A DNA stretch of 64,000 nucleotides from Hoeflea prorocentri (GTDB lineage Bacteria; Pseudomonadota; Alphaproteobacteria; Rhizobiales; Rhizobiaceae). Under the pieces are notes generated by a model. That model made no database searches. It saw only the letters and a program-made list of their open reading frames with translations, and had not been told where the DNA came from. Location of the stretch: positions 3,472,001-3,536,000 of the forward strand of contig NZ_JAPJZI010000001.1 of NCBI RefSeq assembly GCF_027944115.1, written 5' to 3'. Below, one piece after another: positions 35,109-43,590 of this stretch. Every line of letters starts with the position of its first letter. Position 1 is the first letter of the stretch. A program made the translations under genes and the position numbers.

Positions 35109-36079
35109 CACAGTTCCTCAAGCAACGTGGTGTCGAACATGTCACGGGTGCCGTTGATTCCCACCGCGGACAATGCCTCGAGATTCTTCTGTATATCTTC
35201 CTCAGACATTGAGAATACTCCGGCCTCCGCGACGATCAGGTCCTTTTGAGCGGTGTTGAAGAACACTTCGTTTTCGATCGTGCGGCCGGTTCCCTTGAAC
35301 CACGTGTCCGCCCACTTTGGCGGATAGACGCTCGGATCAGCAAGGTTTTCGTTCCATCCCCGACGGCTTACCCGCAACCAGGAAATCAGTTCCTTCCGCT
35401 TGGTCGCAAGCGTTTCCTCGGTCACGACCACCGTGTCATTGAATGTCGTCACACCATAATCGTAGATCAGGAAGGAGTGCGCTTCCTCCCCCAATGCGCT
35501 AATTGTGTAGGGCACATTGGTTGTGAAATCCAATGAGGCGTCAATTTCACCGCGGACCAATGGTGTCGGATCATACGCGTAGGGCACAATGTTGACATCT
35601 GCCCGATCGATGCCGTTCAAGCTCAGCAACGCTTCGACCGTTACTGTATTGACGGGTGGAACAGCCACTGTCTTGCCGACAAGATCGGCCGGCGAATTGA
35701 TCGCGCTCTTTTTCAGCGACACAATGCCCAGCGGGTTTTTCTGATATTGCGTCCCGATGATCTTGAATTTTGCACCCTGTTCCGAAATCGCCCGAATCGT
35801 AGTGTCCGGCAACGTCAGCGCGAGATCAGCTCGACCCGCTATTATTGCGCTTTCGGGAATAACGTCGGGTCCGCCCGGAAGGTAGTTCAATTCCAGACCG
35901 GCCTCGGTGTAATAGCCCTTGTCGATCGCCAGAAAATACCCGGCAAACTCAGCGTCGTTGATCCAGGCGGCCTGCATTGTGAACGGTGTCGCGGCTGATG
36001 TGCGTCCGGCCAACAGTGTTGCAGTCATCCCGGCTGCCGCGGCTCCCAGGAAATTTCGGCGGTTCATTGCTGTTTTCAT
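35108..36079 (-). CDS. ABC transporter substrate-binding protein, NMT1/THI5-like
   Basis: A 323-residue periplasmic binding protein. The N-terminus MNRRNFLGAAAAGMTATLLAG looks like a twin-arginine signal (RRNFLG). The NMT1 domain follows: AAWINDAEFAGYFLAIDKGYYTEAGLELNYLPGG, ARADLALTLPDT-like and NPLGIVSLKK. NMT1/THI5 proteins bind pyrimidines such as the thiamine precursor HMP or formylaminopyrimidine, and also other planar rings. GGGAA lies eight bases before ATG 36079; the frame extends further upstream without support. It follows the MTHFS-like gene by 46 bases. With adenine deaminase in the operon, a nucleobase-like ligand is the best guess. Confidence 0.9.
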   Translation of the reverse strand: MKTAMNRRNFLGAAAAGMTATLLAGRTSAATPFTMQAAWINDAEFAGYFLAIDKGYYTEAGLELNYLPGGPDVIPESAIIAGRADLALTLPDTTIRAISEQGAKFKIIGTQYQKNPLGIVSLKKSAINSPADLVGKTVAVPPVNTVTVEALLSLNGIDRADVNIVPYAYDPTPLVRGEIDASLDFTTNVPYTISALGEEAHSFLIYDYGVTTFNDTVVVTEETLATKRKELISWLRVSRRGWNENLADPSVYPPKWADTWFKGTGRTIENEVFFNTAQKDLIVAEAGVFSMSEEDIQKNLEALSAVGINGTRDMFDTTLLEEL

Positions 36080-36125
36080 TTGTTCGTTCCCTGTTTTTTG
36101 TTTGCGAACGGTAAGGACCTGCTCC

Positions 36126-36863
36126 TCAGGCAATTCCCTTGATGCGTTGAAGCTCGCGAAGCGGCGGCGTCTGATCGATCTGCTTCGGCTCAAGCAAATC
36201 CCAGATCACGCCATGTGGCCTCTTGGCTCGGCGTTCCACCGTGTGCAGCTTGTCGGGCGTTGCGATGTAGTCGACCAGGATATCGGTAGCGCTCGGGTGC
36301 AGTTTTTCATGGACGACCTGACAATCGTGTACAGCGGCCACGACCGGAGTGTCTTCGCCGACGAGACCAAGATCGGTGAACATGCCCCATTCAAGATCAA
36401 AGAAGCCGTGGCCTTTGCCAAAGCGGACGCCGTCTATGGATACGGCGGAAGCGCCGGTCACCAGAAAGTCGATCCGTCCATGCGCGGCGATTTCTTCAAG
36501 CAGGACCGGTCTGCCGAAGTGCTCCATACCGTCCAGCCACGCCGCATAGAGCTCTGCACCTTTGGGGACCATGCCCGGTTCGATCATCAGGAAGCCCCGA
36601 TAGATACCGTATGTCGACATGAAGAACGTCTTTTCCTGTTCGATCAGGCGCCGCCGCAAATCGACAAGGCAGTTGTCCGGCGTAATGAAAAGAAAGTCCG
36701 CGTCCTTGCATTTCTGCATATCCAGAATGCGATCGGCTGCTATTTCCGATCCCTCAAAATCCGGAATTACCTCAGCAAAATTCAGATCGAACCGCGTGTC
36801 CGGCTTGGCCACGTCCTTCAGTTTTGTCCAAATCTGTTGGCGGATGATACTGGATTTTGACAC
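36126..36863 (-). CDS. 5-formyltetrahydrofolate cyclo-ligase-like protein (MTHFS/MTHFSD family)
   Basis: A 245-residue cytoplasmic protein. The C-terminal SIDGVRFGKGHGFFDLEWGMF matches the GVRxGKGxGYFD block of the divergent MTHFSD branch rather than the canonical GYGGGYYDR of true 5-formyltetrahydrofolate cyclo-ligase; the N-terminal Lys/Arg segment KSSIIRQQIWTKLKD is also present. True enzymes consume ATP and 5-formyl-THF; what this branch does is not settled. The GTG start at 36863 has AAGGG six bases upstream. First gene of the five-gene leftward operon, directly beside the GTTTCA repeat region and divergent from the RpiR regulator. Confidence 0.82.
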   Translation of the reverse strand: MSKSSIIRQQIWTKLKDVAKPDTRFDLNFAEVIPDFEGSEIAADRILDMQKCKDADFLFITPDNCLVDLRRRLIEQEKTFFMSTYGIYRGFLMIEPGMVPKGAELYAAWLDGMEHFGRPVLLEEIAAHGRIDFLVTGASAVSIDGVRFGKGHGFFDLEWGMFTDLGLVGEDTPVVAAVHDCQVVHEKLHPSATDILVDYIATPDKLHTVERRAKRPHGVIWDLLEPKQIDQTPPLRELQRIKGIA

Positions 36864-36877
36864 GCCAGACCCTTTCT

Positions 36878-36949
36878 GTTTCAGTACGGTGTTTCAGAGT
36901 TTCATCCGAAGAAGTTTCATTGTTTCATAACTCTGCAACACACGTTTCA
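36878..36949. promoter_or_regulatory. Six GTTTCA repeats, probable RpiR operator
   Basis: GTTTCA starts at 36878, 36891, 36899, 36914, 36922 and 36944. The middle four form two identical-format tandem pairs, GTTTCA-N2-GTTTCA (36891-36904 and 36914-36927), exactly 23 bases apart. All six face the same way and lie in the spacer between the RpiR gene and the operon. Confidence 0.75.
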
Positions 36950-36991
36950 TAATGTCAAATCCGGCATTAAACTGTTGTTTTGGATAGCAAA

Positions 36992-37840
36992 ATGTCAACA
37001 CGACTCGCTCTGAGAATACAGGATAGAATTACGCGGCTTACCAGAAGTGAACAACAATTGGCCAAGGTGATTCTGGAAGCACCGTCGCTTATTGAAACAC
37101 ATACGGCCACGGAACTTGCCCAACTTGCCCAGGTATCGAAGGCAACGGCTGCCCGTTTTTTTCGCACGCTTGGCTATACCGATTTTGAAGAAGTCAAAGT
37201 TCAGGCCCGGGAGGAGAGAAACCGCACCCAGCCATACAGCTACGCAGCCTCAGCCTCGAAAGAGGTTATTCTGGGTCGCACGATCAGCGAACATCTCGAG
37301 CTGGAACTGGGCAACATCACCCGCACATTTGAGGAAATGGGTTCCGGCACACTTCAGCAAGCCTCCAAACTGATCAAGGAAGCCCCGCGGCTTTGGTTCC
37401 TCGGGCTTGGCGCCGATGGCTGGTGCGCGCGCTATGGCCGGGTCATGTTTTCCAGACTGCGCCACAACGTACACTTGCTGGGACTGGCCGACAGTTCGCT
37501 GGCGGAGGATCTGGCAATGGCCGGCCCGCGCGATGTCATTGTGCTGGTAGCGCAAGGCGCGCAGCCGAAAAGCCTTCGACCCGTTCTGTCCTATGCGAAA
37601 ACAACCCGTGTTCATGTCATCACCTTGACCGACCACACAAATTTGGCATTGACCAAGCGGTACTCCGATATTGTCCTGCGATGTCATATCGCAAATTACG
37701 GACTGGTCCCGACCTATACAACGCTGGTCAGCACCCTCCGATTGTTAGCGATCTCCTATGTCGGACTGGTTGGGGAAACGGCGATCCAGAGAATGGGGCT
37801 GATCGGCGAAATCAATGAAGAGCTTGATATGCTCGACTGA
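36992..37840 (+). CDS. MurR/RpiR family transcriptional regulator
   Basis: A 282-residue regulator. The N-terminal helix-turn-helix region (about residues 1-80) includes RLTRSEQQLAKVILEAP and HTATELAQLAQVSKATAARFFRTLGYTDFEEVK, typical of RpiR; residues 120-260 form a SIS domain (LWFLGLGADGWCARYGRVMFSRL; VIVLVAQGAQPKS) that normally binds a phosphosugar or a sugar-like effector. ATG 36992 is preferred to TTG 36980, with GGA eight bases upstream. Divergent from the MTHFS-like/ABC/adenine deaminase operon across 128 bases packed with GTTTCA repeats, so it almost certainly controls that operon and itself. Confidence 0.92.
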   Translation: MSTRLALRIQDRITRLTRSEQQLAKVILEAPSLIETHTATELAQLAQVSKATAARFFRTLGYTDFEEVKVQAREERNRTQPYSYAASASKEVILGRTISEHLELELGNITRTFEEMGSGTLQQASKLIKEAPRLWFLGLGADGWCARYGRVMFSRLRHNVHLLGLADSSLAEDLAMAGPRDVIVLVAQGAQPKSLRPVLSYAKTTRVHVITLTDHTNLALTKRYSDIVLRCHIANYGLVPTYTTLVSTLRLLAISYVGLVGETAIQRMGLIGEINEELDMLD

Positions 37841-38244
37841 TGTATATCGCTGCAAACGACTTGCGCGGTCGGGTCATCCCGAAGACACAGGCATGTGCGC
37901 CTCACACCCTGTTCAGACGCGGCAACGACCTTTATTCTTTGCCGCTTCCGGCGCCGAATTCATCAAGGTCAGTTTCAACTGTGCGGTATCCAGGTCTGAA
38001 GCAGGACCCGTTCGTGGAAAACAATGTCGTGGCGCTGCTCCGTCGGACCGACGTGAAGGGACTCAAAGACACCATGCGACAGTCAGCCAGGAGAACAGTT
38101 TCAGACCCCTTTGCATTGCAGCAGAGACAGGTTTCCGCCCTGTCGGCAAATTAGTTCTGGCCTTTTTAAATCGATTAGATTATGAGAAGTCGCGACAGTG
38201 CCCGTGGCCCTCGACCCATTTTTTCAAACAGCGAGTCAGCAGCG
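37841..38244. other. 404-base spacer without a gene, zwf leader
   Basis: No supported gene here; short frames lack ribosome sites and recognisable sequence. The first 300 bases look like ordinary mixed-composition DNA. The last 90 bases turn AT-rich (around TTTTTAAATCGATTAGATTATG, 38164-38185), and are the likely place for the zwf-pgl-edd promoter, though no clean -35/-10 pair stands out. Confidence 0.55.
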
Positions 38245-39720
38245 ATGAGCAGTCAGACTATCCCCGTCGATCCGTTCGACTATATCGTCTTTGGCGGCAC
38301 CGGTGACCTGGCCGAACGCAAATTGCTGCCGGCACTCTATCATCGGCAGATATCCGGTCAGTTAAGCGAACCGACTCGGATCATCGGTGCGTCCCGGTCG
38401 GATCTGAGCGACGACGCCTATCGCGATTTTGCAAAACAGGCGCTGTCCGAGCACCTTAAAGAGGGTGAATTCCAGGACGATGAGGTCAAGCGCTTCCTTG
38501 ACCGGCTGCATTATGTTTCGATCGATGCGAGCTCTGACCGCGGCTGGGACCGGCTGACCACGGTGTTGGCGGATGGTCAGGACCGGGTTCGGGCCTTCTA
38601 TCTCGCGGTCAGCCCATCGATATTCGGCAAAATTTGTGAGCGGATCAGCAGCAACGGGCTGATCAACGACAATACGCGCATCGTGGTGGAAAAGCCGATC
38701 GGTCGCGACCTCGCCACCGCCCACGCGCTCAATGACACGATCGGCAAGGCGTTTGCGGAAGAACAGATTTTCCGCATCGATCACTATCTCGGCAAGGAAA
38801 CCGTTCAGAACCTGATGGCGCTGAGGTTTGCCAACGCCCTTTACGAACCGCTGTGGAACTCGGCACATATCGACCACGTTCAGATTACCGTGGCCGAATC
38901 GGTCGGCCTGGAAGGACGTGCGGGCTATTACGACCGCGCCGGCGCTCTGCGCGACATGGTGCAGAACCATCTTCTGCAACTGCTTTGCCTGGTCGCCATG
39001 GAGGCCCCGACTTCCATCGACGCCGAGGCGGTGCGCGACGAGAAGCTCAAGGTCCTAAGAGCGCTTCGGCCGATTGATGACAGCAACGCAGCCAAGCTGA
39101 CCGTGCGCGGGCAATACCGCGCCGGCGCATCCGCCGAGGGTGCCGTCGATGGATATCTGGAAGAGCTTGGAGACGAGACCTCCAACACTGAAACCTTCGT
39201 GGCCATCAAGGCCGAGATCGAGAACTGGCGCTGGGCCGGTGTGCCGTTTTACCTGCGCACCGGCAAGCGGATGGCGCAGCGCGTGTCGGAAATCGTCATC
39301 AACTTCAAACCGATCCCTCATTCGATCTTCAGCCATGGCGCCGGGCAGATCATCGCCAATCAGCTTGTCATAAGGCTGCAGCCGGATGAGGGTGTGAAGC
39401 AGTGGATCATGATCAAGGATCCAGGCCCCGGCGGCATGCGCCTGCGGCATGTTCCGCTCGATATGAGCTTTGCGGCCAGTTTCGGCGGTCGCAATCCGGA
39501 TGCCTATGAACGGCTTTTGATGGATGTCATCCGTTGCAACCAGACGCTCTTCATGCGGCGCGATGAGGTGGAAGCGGCATGGCACTGGATCGACCCGATC
39601 CTGACGGCATGGGAAGATTCCGACCAGGCCTGCCAGGGATATACGGCGGGCACATCCGGGCCGACAAATGCCATTGCGCTTATCGAGCGCGATGGCCGCA
39701 CCTGGCACGAAAGCAGGTAG
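38245..39720 (+). CDS. zwf: Glucose-6-phosphate 1-dehydrogenase
   Basis: Oxidises glucose-6-phosphate to 6-phosphogluconolactone with NADP+, feeding the Entner-Doudoroff path. The 491-residue length is standard. The dinucleotide site FGGTGDLAERKLLPALYH is at the N-terminus; VVEKPIGRDL and the active-site signature RIDHYLGKE (about residue 183) follow. ATG 38245 gives the normal N-terminus; the frame is open upstream to 38182. First gene of zwf-pgl-edd: pgl starts 13 bases after its stop. Confidence 0.97.
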   Translation: MSSQTIPVDPFDYIVFGGTGDLAERKLLPALYHRQISGQLSEPTRIIGASRSDLSDDAYRDFAKQALSEHLKEGEFQDDEVKRFLDRLHYVSIDASSDRGWDRLTTVLADGQDRVRAFYLAVSPSIFGKICERISSNGLINDNTRIVVEKPIGRDLATAHALNDTIGKAFAEEQIFRIDHYLGKETVQNLMALRFANALYEPLWNSAHIDHVQITVAESVGLEGRAGYYDRAGALRDMVQNHLLQLLCLVAMEAPTSIDAEAVRDEKLKVLRALRPIDDSNAAKLTVRGQYRAGASAEGAVDGYLEELGDETSNTETFVAIKAEIENWRWAGVPFYLRTGKRMAQRVSEIVINFKPIPHSIFSHGAGQIIANQLVIRLQPDEGVKQWIMIKDPGPGGMRLRHVPLDMSFAASFGGRNPDAYERLLMDVIRCNQTLFMRRDEVEAAWHWIDPILTAWEDSDQACQGYTAGTSGPTNAIALIERDGRTWHESR

Positions 39721-39733
39721 GCCGCAGACGGAT

Positions 39734-40435
39734 ATGAGCGAACCGGAAATCACACGCTTTGCAGACGGTGATGCGTTGGCGCAATCGCTATCCGCCAATG
39801 TCGCCGGCCTGCTTCAGTCTGCTGTCGACGCCGATGGCGCTGCATTTTTTGCCGTCTCGGGCGGCAACACGCCCCGGCTCTTTTTCCGGCAGCTGAGCGC
39901 CGCCGATATCGACTGGAAAAAGGTGACCGTGACACTGGTGGACGAACGTTTCGTTCCGCCCTCGAGCGAGCGCTCGAACCAGCGCCTTGCGGCGATGAAC
40001 CTGTTGCAGGACAAGGCGGCCCTTGCCGCTTTCATTCCGCTTTACAGCGACGGCATGACGGCTGACGCAGCAGCCCGTGACGCGGCTTTGAAGTTCGGCG
40101 AAATCGGCAAGCCGCTTGATGTCGCTGTCCTCGGCCTCGGAACGGATGGACACACCGCCTCGTGGTTTCCGGGCAGCCCCGATCTCGGCATGCTGACCGA
40201 TCCGCAGCAAGGTTTTCAGGTTATGGCGACTGAGGCTCCCGGTCAGCCGGAAACACGGCTGACCTTGACGCTTCCGCCGCTGATGCGTGCAAAAAATGTC
40301 ATCTTGCACATCGAGGGCAAACAAAAGCGTTCAGTGCTCGAGAATGCCATGAACAGCGGGCCGGTGGAGGAACTTCCGGTCCGCGCTATCTTAAGGCGCA
40401 CCGAAAGGCCGCTAAAGGTCTACTGGGCGCCCTGA
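39734..40435 (+). CDS. pgl: 6-phosphogluconolactonase
   Basis: Hydrolyses 6-phosphogluconolactone to 6-phosphogluconate, following Zwf. The 233-residue product has the family blocks FAVSGGNTPRLFFRQL, VTLVDERFVPPSSERSNQRL and LGLGTDGHTASWFPGSP, the last with the catalytic His. Starts at ATG 39734, 13 bases after zwf; the frame extends to 39668 within zwf, but without support. Second gene of the operon, with edd following after 60 bases. Confidence 0.95.
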   Translation: MSEPEITRFADGDALAQSLSANVAGLLQSAVDADGAAFFAVSGGNTPRLFFRQLSAADIDWKKVTVTLVDERFVPPSSERSNQRLAAMNLLQDKAALAAFIPLYSDGMTADAAARDAALKFGEIGKPLDVAVLGLGTDGHTASWFPGSPDLGMLTDPQQGFQVMATEAPGQPETRLTLTLPPLMRAKNVILHIEGKQKRSVLENAMNSGPVEELPVRAILRRTERPLKVYWAP

Positions 40436-40495
40436 ACGTCCGGCGGCCCAGTGCCGCACGCAGAATTCGCGAACCCGATCAACGGCAGGAATATT

Positions 40496-42316
40496 ATGCC
40501 CGCTCATTCAACCGTGCAGTCCATCACCAAACGTCTCGTGGAACGCTCGAAACCCACCAGGGAAGCCTATCTGGAGCGCGTGAAAAAGGCCGGGGAAGAG
40601 GGGCCGAACCGGACGGTCCTGTCCTGCGGCAACCTGGCTCATGGATTTGCCGCCTGCGGACAATCCGACAAGGATGCGCTTGCCGGCGACCGGATCGGCA
40701 ATCTTGGGATCATCACCGCCTATAATGACATGCTCTCGGCGCATCAGCCCTTCGAGACGTTTCCTGCCCAGATCCGCGACGCTGCCCGCGAGGCGGGCGG
40801 CGTGGCACAGGTCGCCGGCGGCGTTCCGGCCATGTGCGACGGTGTCACCCAGGGCCAGCCGGGCATGGATCTTTCTCTCTTCTCCAGGGACGTCATTGCC
40901 CTTTCGGCAGCCGTTGGGCTTTCCCACAACATGTTCGATGCCGCGGCCTATCTTGGCGTGTGCGACAAGATCGTTCCGGGTCTGGTGATCGCCGCTCTCA
41001 CCTTCGGCCATCTTCCGGCGGTCTTCATACCTGCCGGACCGATGACGTCAGGCCTTCCGAATGAGGAAAAAGTCCGCATCCGTCAGCTTTATGCGGAAGG
41101 CAAGGTCGGCCGGGCCGAGCTGCTGGAAGCGGAATCGAAATCCTATCACGGGCCGGGCACCTGCACCTTCTACGGCACAGCCAACTCCAATCAGATGCTG
41201 ATGGAGATCATGGGCTTTCACCTGCCCGGCGCCTCTTTCATCAATCCGGGCACACCTTTGCGCGATGCCCTGACCCGCGAGGCGGCAAAGCGTGCGCTGG
41301 CGATTACGGCCCTTGGCAATGAATACACTCCGGCCGGTGTGATGATTGATGAGCGCAGCATCATCAACGGCCTTGTCGGGTTGCACGCCACCGGCGGATC
41401 GACCAATCACACCATGCACCTGATCGCGATGGCCCATGCCGCCGGGATCATGCTGACCTGGGAAGATATTTCCGAGCTGTCCGACGTCGTTCCACTGCTC
41501 GCCCGCGTCTATCCAAACGGTCCCGCGGACGTCAACCATTTCCACGCCGCCGGCGGCATGGGATTCATGATCTCGCAGTTGCTGAAAGGCGGTCTGCTGC
41601 ATGACGATGTCCGCACCGTCTGGGGCGAAGGCCTCCAGGCCTATGCGATCGAGCCGAAGCTGAACAGCGATGGAACGGTTGCGCGCGAGCCGGCTGCAGA
41701 CAAAAGCGCCAATCCAAAAGTGCTTTCGACCATCGACGAACCGTTTCAGGACAATGGCGGCCTTAAGGTGCTCAGCGGAAATCTGGGCAAATCGGTTATC
41801 AAAATCTCGGCGGTGAAGGCCGAGCGCCGCATTGTGGAAGCGCCGGCCAGGGTCTTCGACAGTCAGCAGGCTTTGCAGGAGGCGTTCAAGGCCGGCGAAC
41901 TGGATGAGGATTTCGTCGCCGTCGTCCGCTTTCAAGGCCCCCGCGCCGTCGGCATGCCGGAACTGCACAAGCTGACCCCGCCGCTCGGTGTTCTTCAGGA
42001 TCGCGGCTTCAAGGTCGCGCTCGTCACCGATGGACGCATGTCAGGGGCATCCGGCAAGGTGCCGGCGGCCATCCACATGACACCGGAGGCGCTGGATGGC
42101 GGGCCGATTGCAAAAATCCACGACGGTGACCTGATCCGGCTCGACGCCTCCAGCGGAAGTTTGGACGTGCTTGTCGATGCCGCCGAATTCAATGCCAGGA
42201 CACCAGCCACGGCAGACCTGACCGAAAGCGAGCACGGCATGGGCCGGGAATTGTTTGCAAATTTCCGAGCGCTCGCCGGGCGGGCCGACGAAGGCGCGAG
42301 TGTACTTTACCGCTAG
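40496..42316 (+). CDS. edd: Phosphogluconate dehydratase
   Basis: Dehydrates 6-phosphogluconate to 2-keto-3-deoxy-6-phosphogluconate, the defining Entner-Doudoroff step. A 606-residue iron-sulfur enzyme of the IlvD/Edd family: [50 protein letters not shown] and [19 protein letters not shown] are clear, including the cluster cysteines of the family. ATG 40496 has GCAGGAA just upstream; GTG 40451 is not needed. Third gene of zwf-pgl-edd. The aldolase gene (eda) is not adjacent, so it lies elsewhere. Confidence 0.96.
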   Translation: MPAHSTVQSITKRLVERSKPTREAYLERVKKAGEEGPNRTVLSCGNLAHGFAACGQSDKDALAGDRIGNLGIITAYNDMLSAHQPFETFPAQIRDAAREAGGVAQVAGGVPAMCDGVTQGQPGMDLSLFSRDVIALSAAVGLSHNMFDAAAYLGVCDKIVPGLVIAALTFGHLPAVFIPAGPMTSGLPNEEKVRIRQLYAEGKVGRAELLEAESKSYHGPGTCTFYGTANSNQMLMEIMGFHLPGASFINPGTPLRDALTREAAKRALAITALGNEYTPAGVMIDERSIINGLVGLHATGGSTNHTMHLIAMAHAAGIMLTWEDISELSDVVPLLARVYPNGPADVNHFHAAGGMGFMISQLLKGGLLHDDVRTVWGEGLQAYAIEPKLNSDGTVAREPAADKSANPKVLSTIDEPFQDNGGLKVLSGNLGKSVIKISAVKAERRIVEAPARVFDSQQALQEAFKAGELDEDFVAVVRFQGPRAVGMPELHKLTPPLGVLQDRGFKVALVTDGRMSGASGKVPAAIHMTPEALDGGPIAKIHDGDLIRLDASSGSLDVLVDAAEFNARTPATADLTESEHGMGRELFANFRALAGRADEGASVLYR

Positions 42317-42328
42317 AGCAAATCAGGC

Positions 42329-43246
42329 TCAGAAATTCGGTGGTGTCCTACCCGCGTGGCGGTAGGCTGAAACCAGCGTGTTGGCCATGAGCATGGCGAT
42401 CGTCATCGGTCCGACACCGCCGGGCACCGGGGTGATCGCGCCGGCAACTTTTGCGCATTCGCCATAGGCCACATCGCCCACAAGGCGCGTCTTACCCTCG
42501 CCGCGCTCCGGCGCAGCGATCCGGTTTATACCCACGTCGATGATCGTGGCGCCCGGCTTGACCCAGTCGCCTTTGATCATTTCGGGCCGGCCAACGGCGG
42601 CGACCAGAATATCGGCATTGCGGCAGGCGGCCGGCAGATCAGGCGTCCGGCTGTGTGCGACCGTCACCGTGGCATTTGCGGCCAGGAGCAAGCTCGCCAT
42701 GGGTTTGCCGACAATATTCGAACGCCCGACGACAACGGCGTTAAGACCTGAGAGATCCTTGCCCCGGACCCGCTCGATGAGCAGCGTGGACCCGGCCGGC
42801 GTGCAGGGTACAAAGGCCGTTTCCACTTCACCCGTTGTCAGTTTGCCGGCGTTGATAACATGAAAACCGTCCACATCCTTTTGCGGATTGATCGCCTGGA
42901 TGACACGGCCGTCATCGATGTGGCCGGGCAATGGAAGCTGCACGAGAATGCCGTGGATTTGCGGGTCGTCGTTCAGCTCTTCCACCAGCGCCAGAAGGTC
43001 TGCCTCGCTGGTTGAATCGGCCAGCGTGTGCTGCACGGAATGAAAGCCGCATTCCTTGGCCTTCTTGCCTTTGGAGGCGACATAGACCTTGCTTGCCGGA
43101 TCTTCCCCGACAATCACGACGGCAATACCGGGAATGACCCCGGTTTGCTGTTTCAGTTCTTCCGCCGCCTGCTTGACGGTTTCAACCACACTATCGGCGA
43201 CGGACCGTCCGTCGATAACCGCTGCATCCTGCATCTGTGCTGTCAT
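42329..43246 (-). CDS. folD: Bifunctional methylenetetrahydrofolate dehydrogenase/methenyltetrahydrofolate cyclohydrolase
   Basis: Interconverts 5,10-methylene- and 10-formyl-tetrahydrofolate with NADP+. A 305-residue Fol[16 protein letters not shown] carries the catalytic Lys, with [47 protein letters not shown] and [14 protein letters not shown] following. GGAG lies eight bases before ATG 43246; the frame is open to 43438. Convergent with edd, 12 bases between stops. Upstream spacer 43247-43590 contains hairpins only. Confidence 0.96.
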   Translation of the reverse strand: MTAQMQDAAVIDGRSVADSVVETVKQAAEELKQQTGVIPGIAVVIVGEDPASKVYVASKGKKAKECGFHSVQHTLADSTSEADLLALVEELNDDPQIHGILVQLPLPGHIDDGRVIQAINPQKDVDGFHVINAGKLTTGEVETAFVPCTPAGSTLLIERVRGKDLSGLNAVVVGRSNIVGKPMASLLLAANATVTVAHSRTPDLPAACRNADILVAAVGRPEMIKGDWVKPGATIIDVGINRIAAPERGEGKTRLVGDVAYGECAKVAGAITPVPGGVGPMTIAMLMANTLVSAYRHAGRTPPNF

Positions 43247-43404
43247 CTGCCGTGCTCCAACTCGCAATTTCCAGATTTCTGTGCGCCTTCTAGAGCATAT
43301 ACGGAAGCAATGAAAAGGCCCGTTCGCGCCGTAAGGCGTCAAATCCGTAATGTGGTTCGGCAAAAGAGCCGCATTGCACCCACGATTCTGCGGGACACTC
43401 AGAA

Positions 43405-43440
43405 CTGTGCCGGCAAGCAGGGAGAGGCTCGCCGGCACAG
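43405..43440. repeat. Hairpin in the 344-base spacer upstream of folD
   Basis: CTGTGCCGGC, 16-base loop, GCCGGCACAG: ten perfect pairs. No T run on either side. The spacer 43247-43590 has no supported gene; it holds this hairpin, the two next to the hfaD-like stop and, presumably, the folD promoter. Confidence 0.6.
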
Positions 43441-43508
43441 GGGACTTGCAAGGACAGACGGCAAAGCGCAGGCCGCCCCCGATCTTCTTACCTGCCTACA
43501 GGTCCGTC

Positions 43509-43564
43509 GGAGGATGAGATCCTCCTGTCACACCCGGGCTCTGGTGCGGGCGTGAGCCCGGGTG
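43509..43564 (-). terminator. Two adjacent hairpins after the hfaD-like gene
   Basis: CACCCGGGCTC (43531-43541) pairs perfectly with GAGCCCGGGTG (43554-43564); GGAGGAT-gag-ATCCTCC (43509-43525) follows in the direction of transcription. The first begins 26 bases after the hfaD-like stop. No T run is present, so termination is inferred from position. Confidence 0.55.
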
Positions 43565-43590
43565 AATGTGTTGAGGCCTTATGTTCAGGC

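Noticed and set aside
36878-36949. GTTTCA repeats as a CRISPR-like array
   Set aside because: Repeat unit is only six bases, spacing is irregular (8, 13, 15 and 22), and no cas genes are present; an operator explains them better.
37840-38154. 104-codon plus-strand open frame between the RpiR gene and zwf
   Set aside because: No ribosome site beyond chance, no recognisable sequence, and composition unlike its neighbours.
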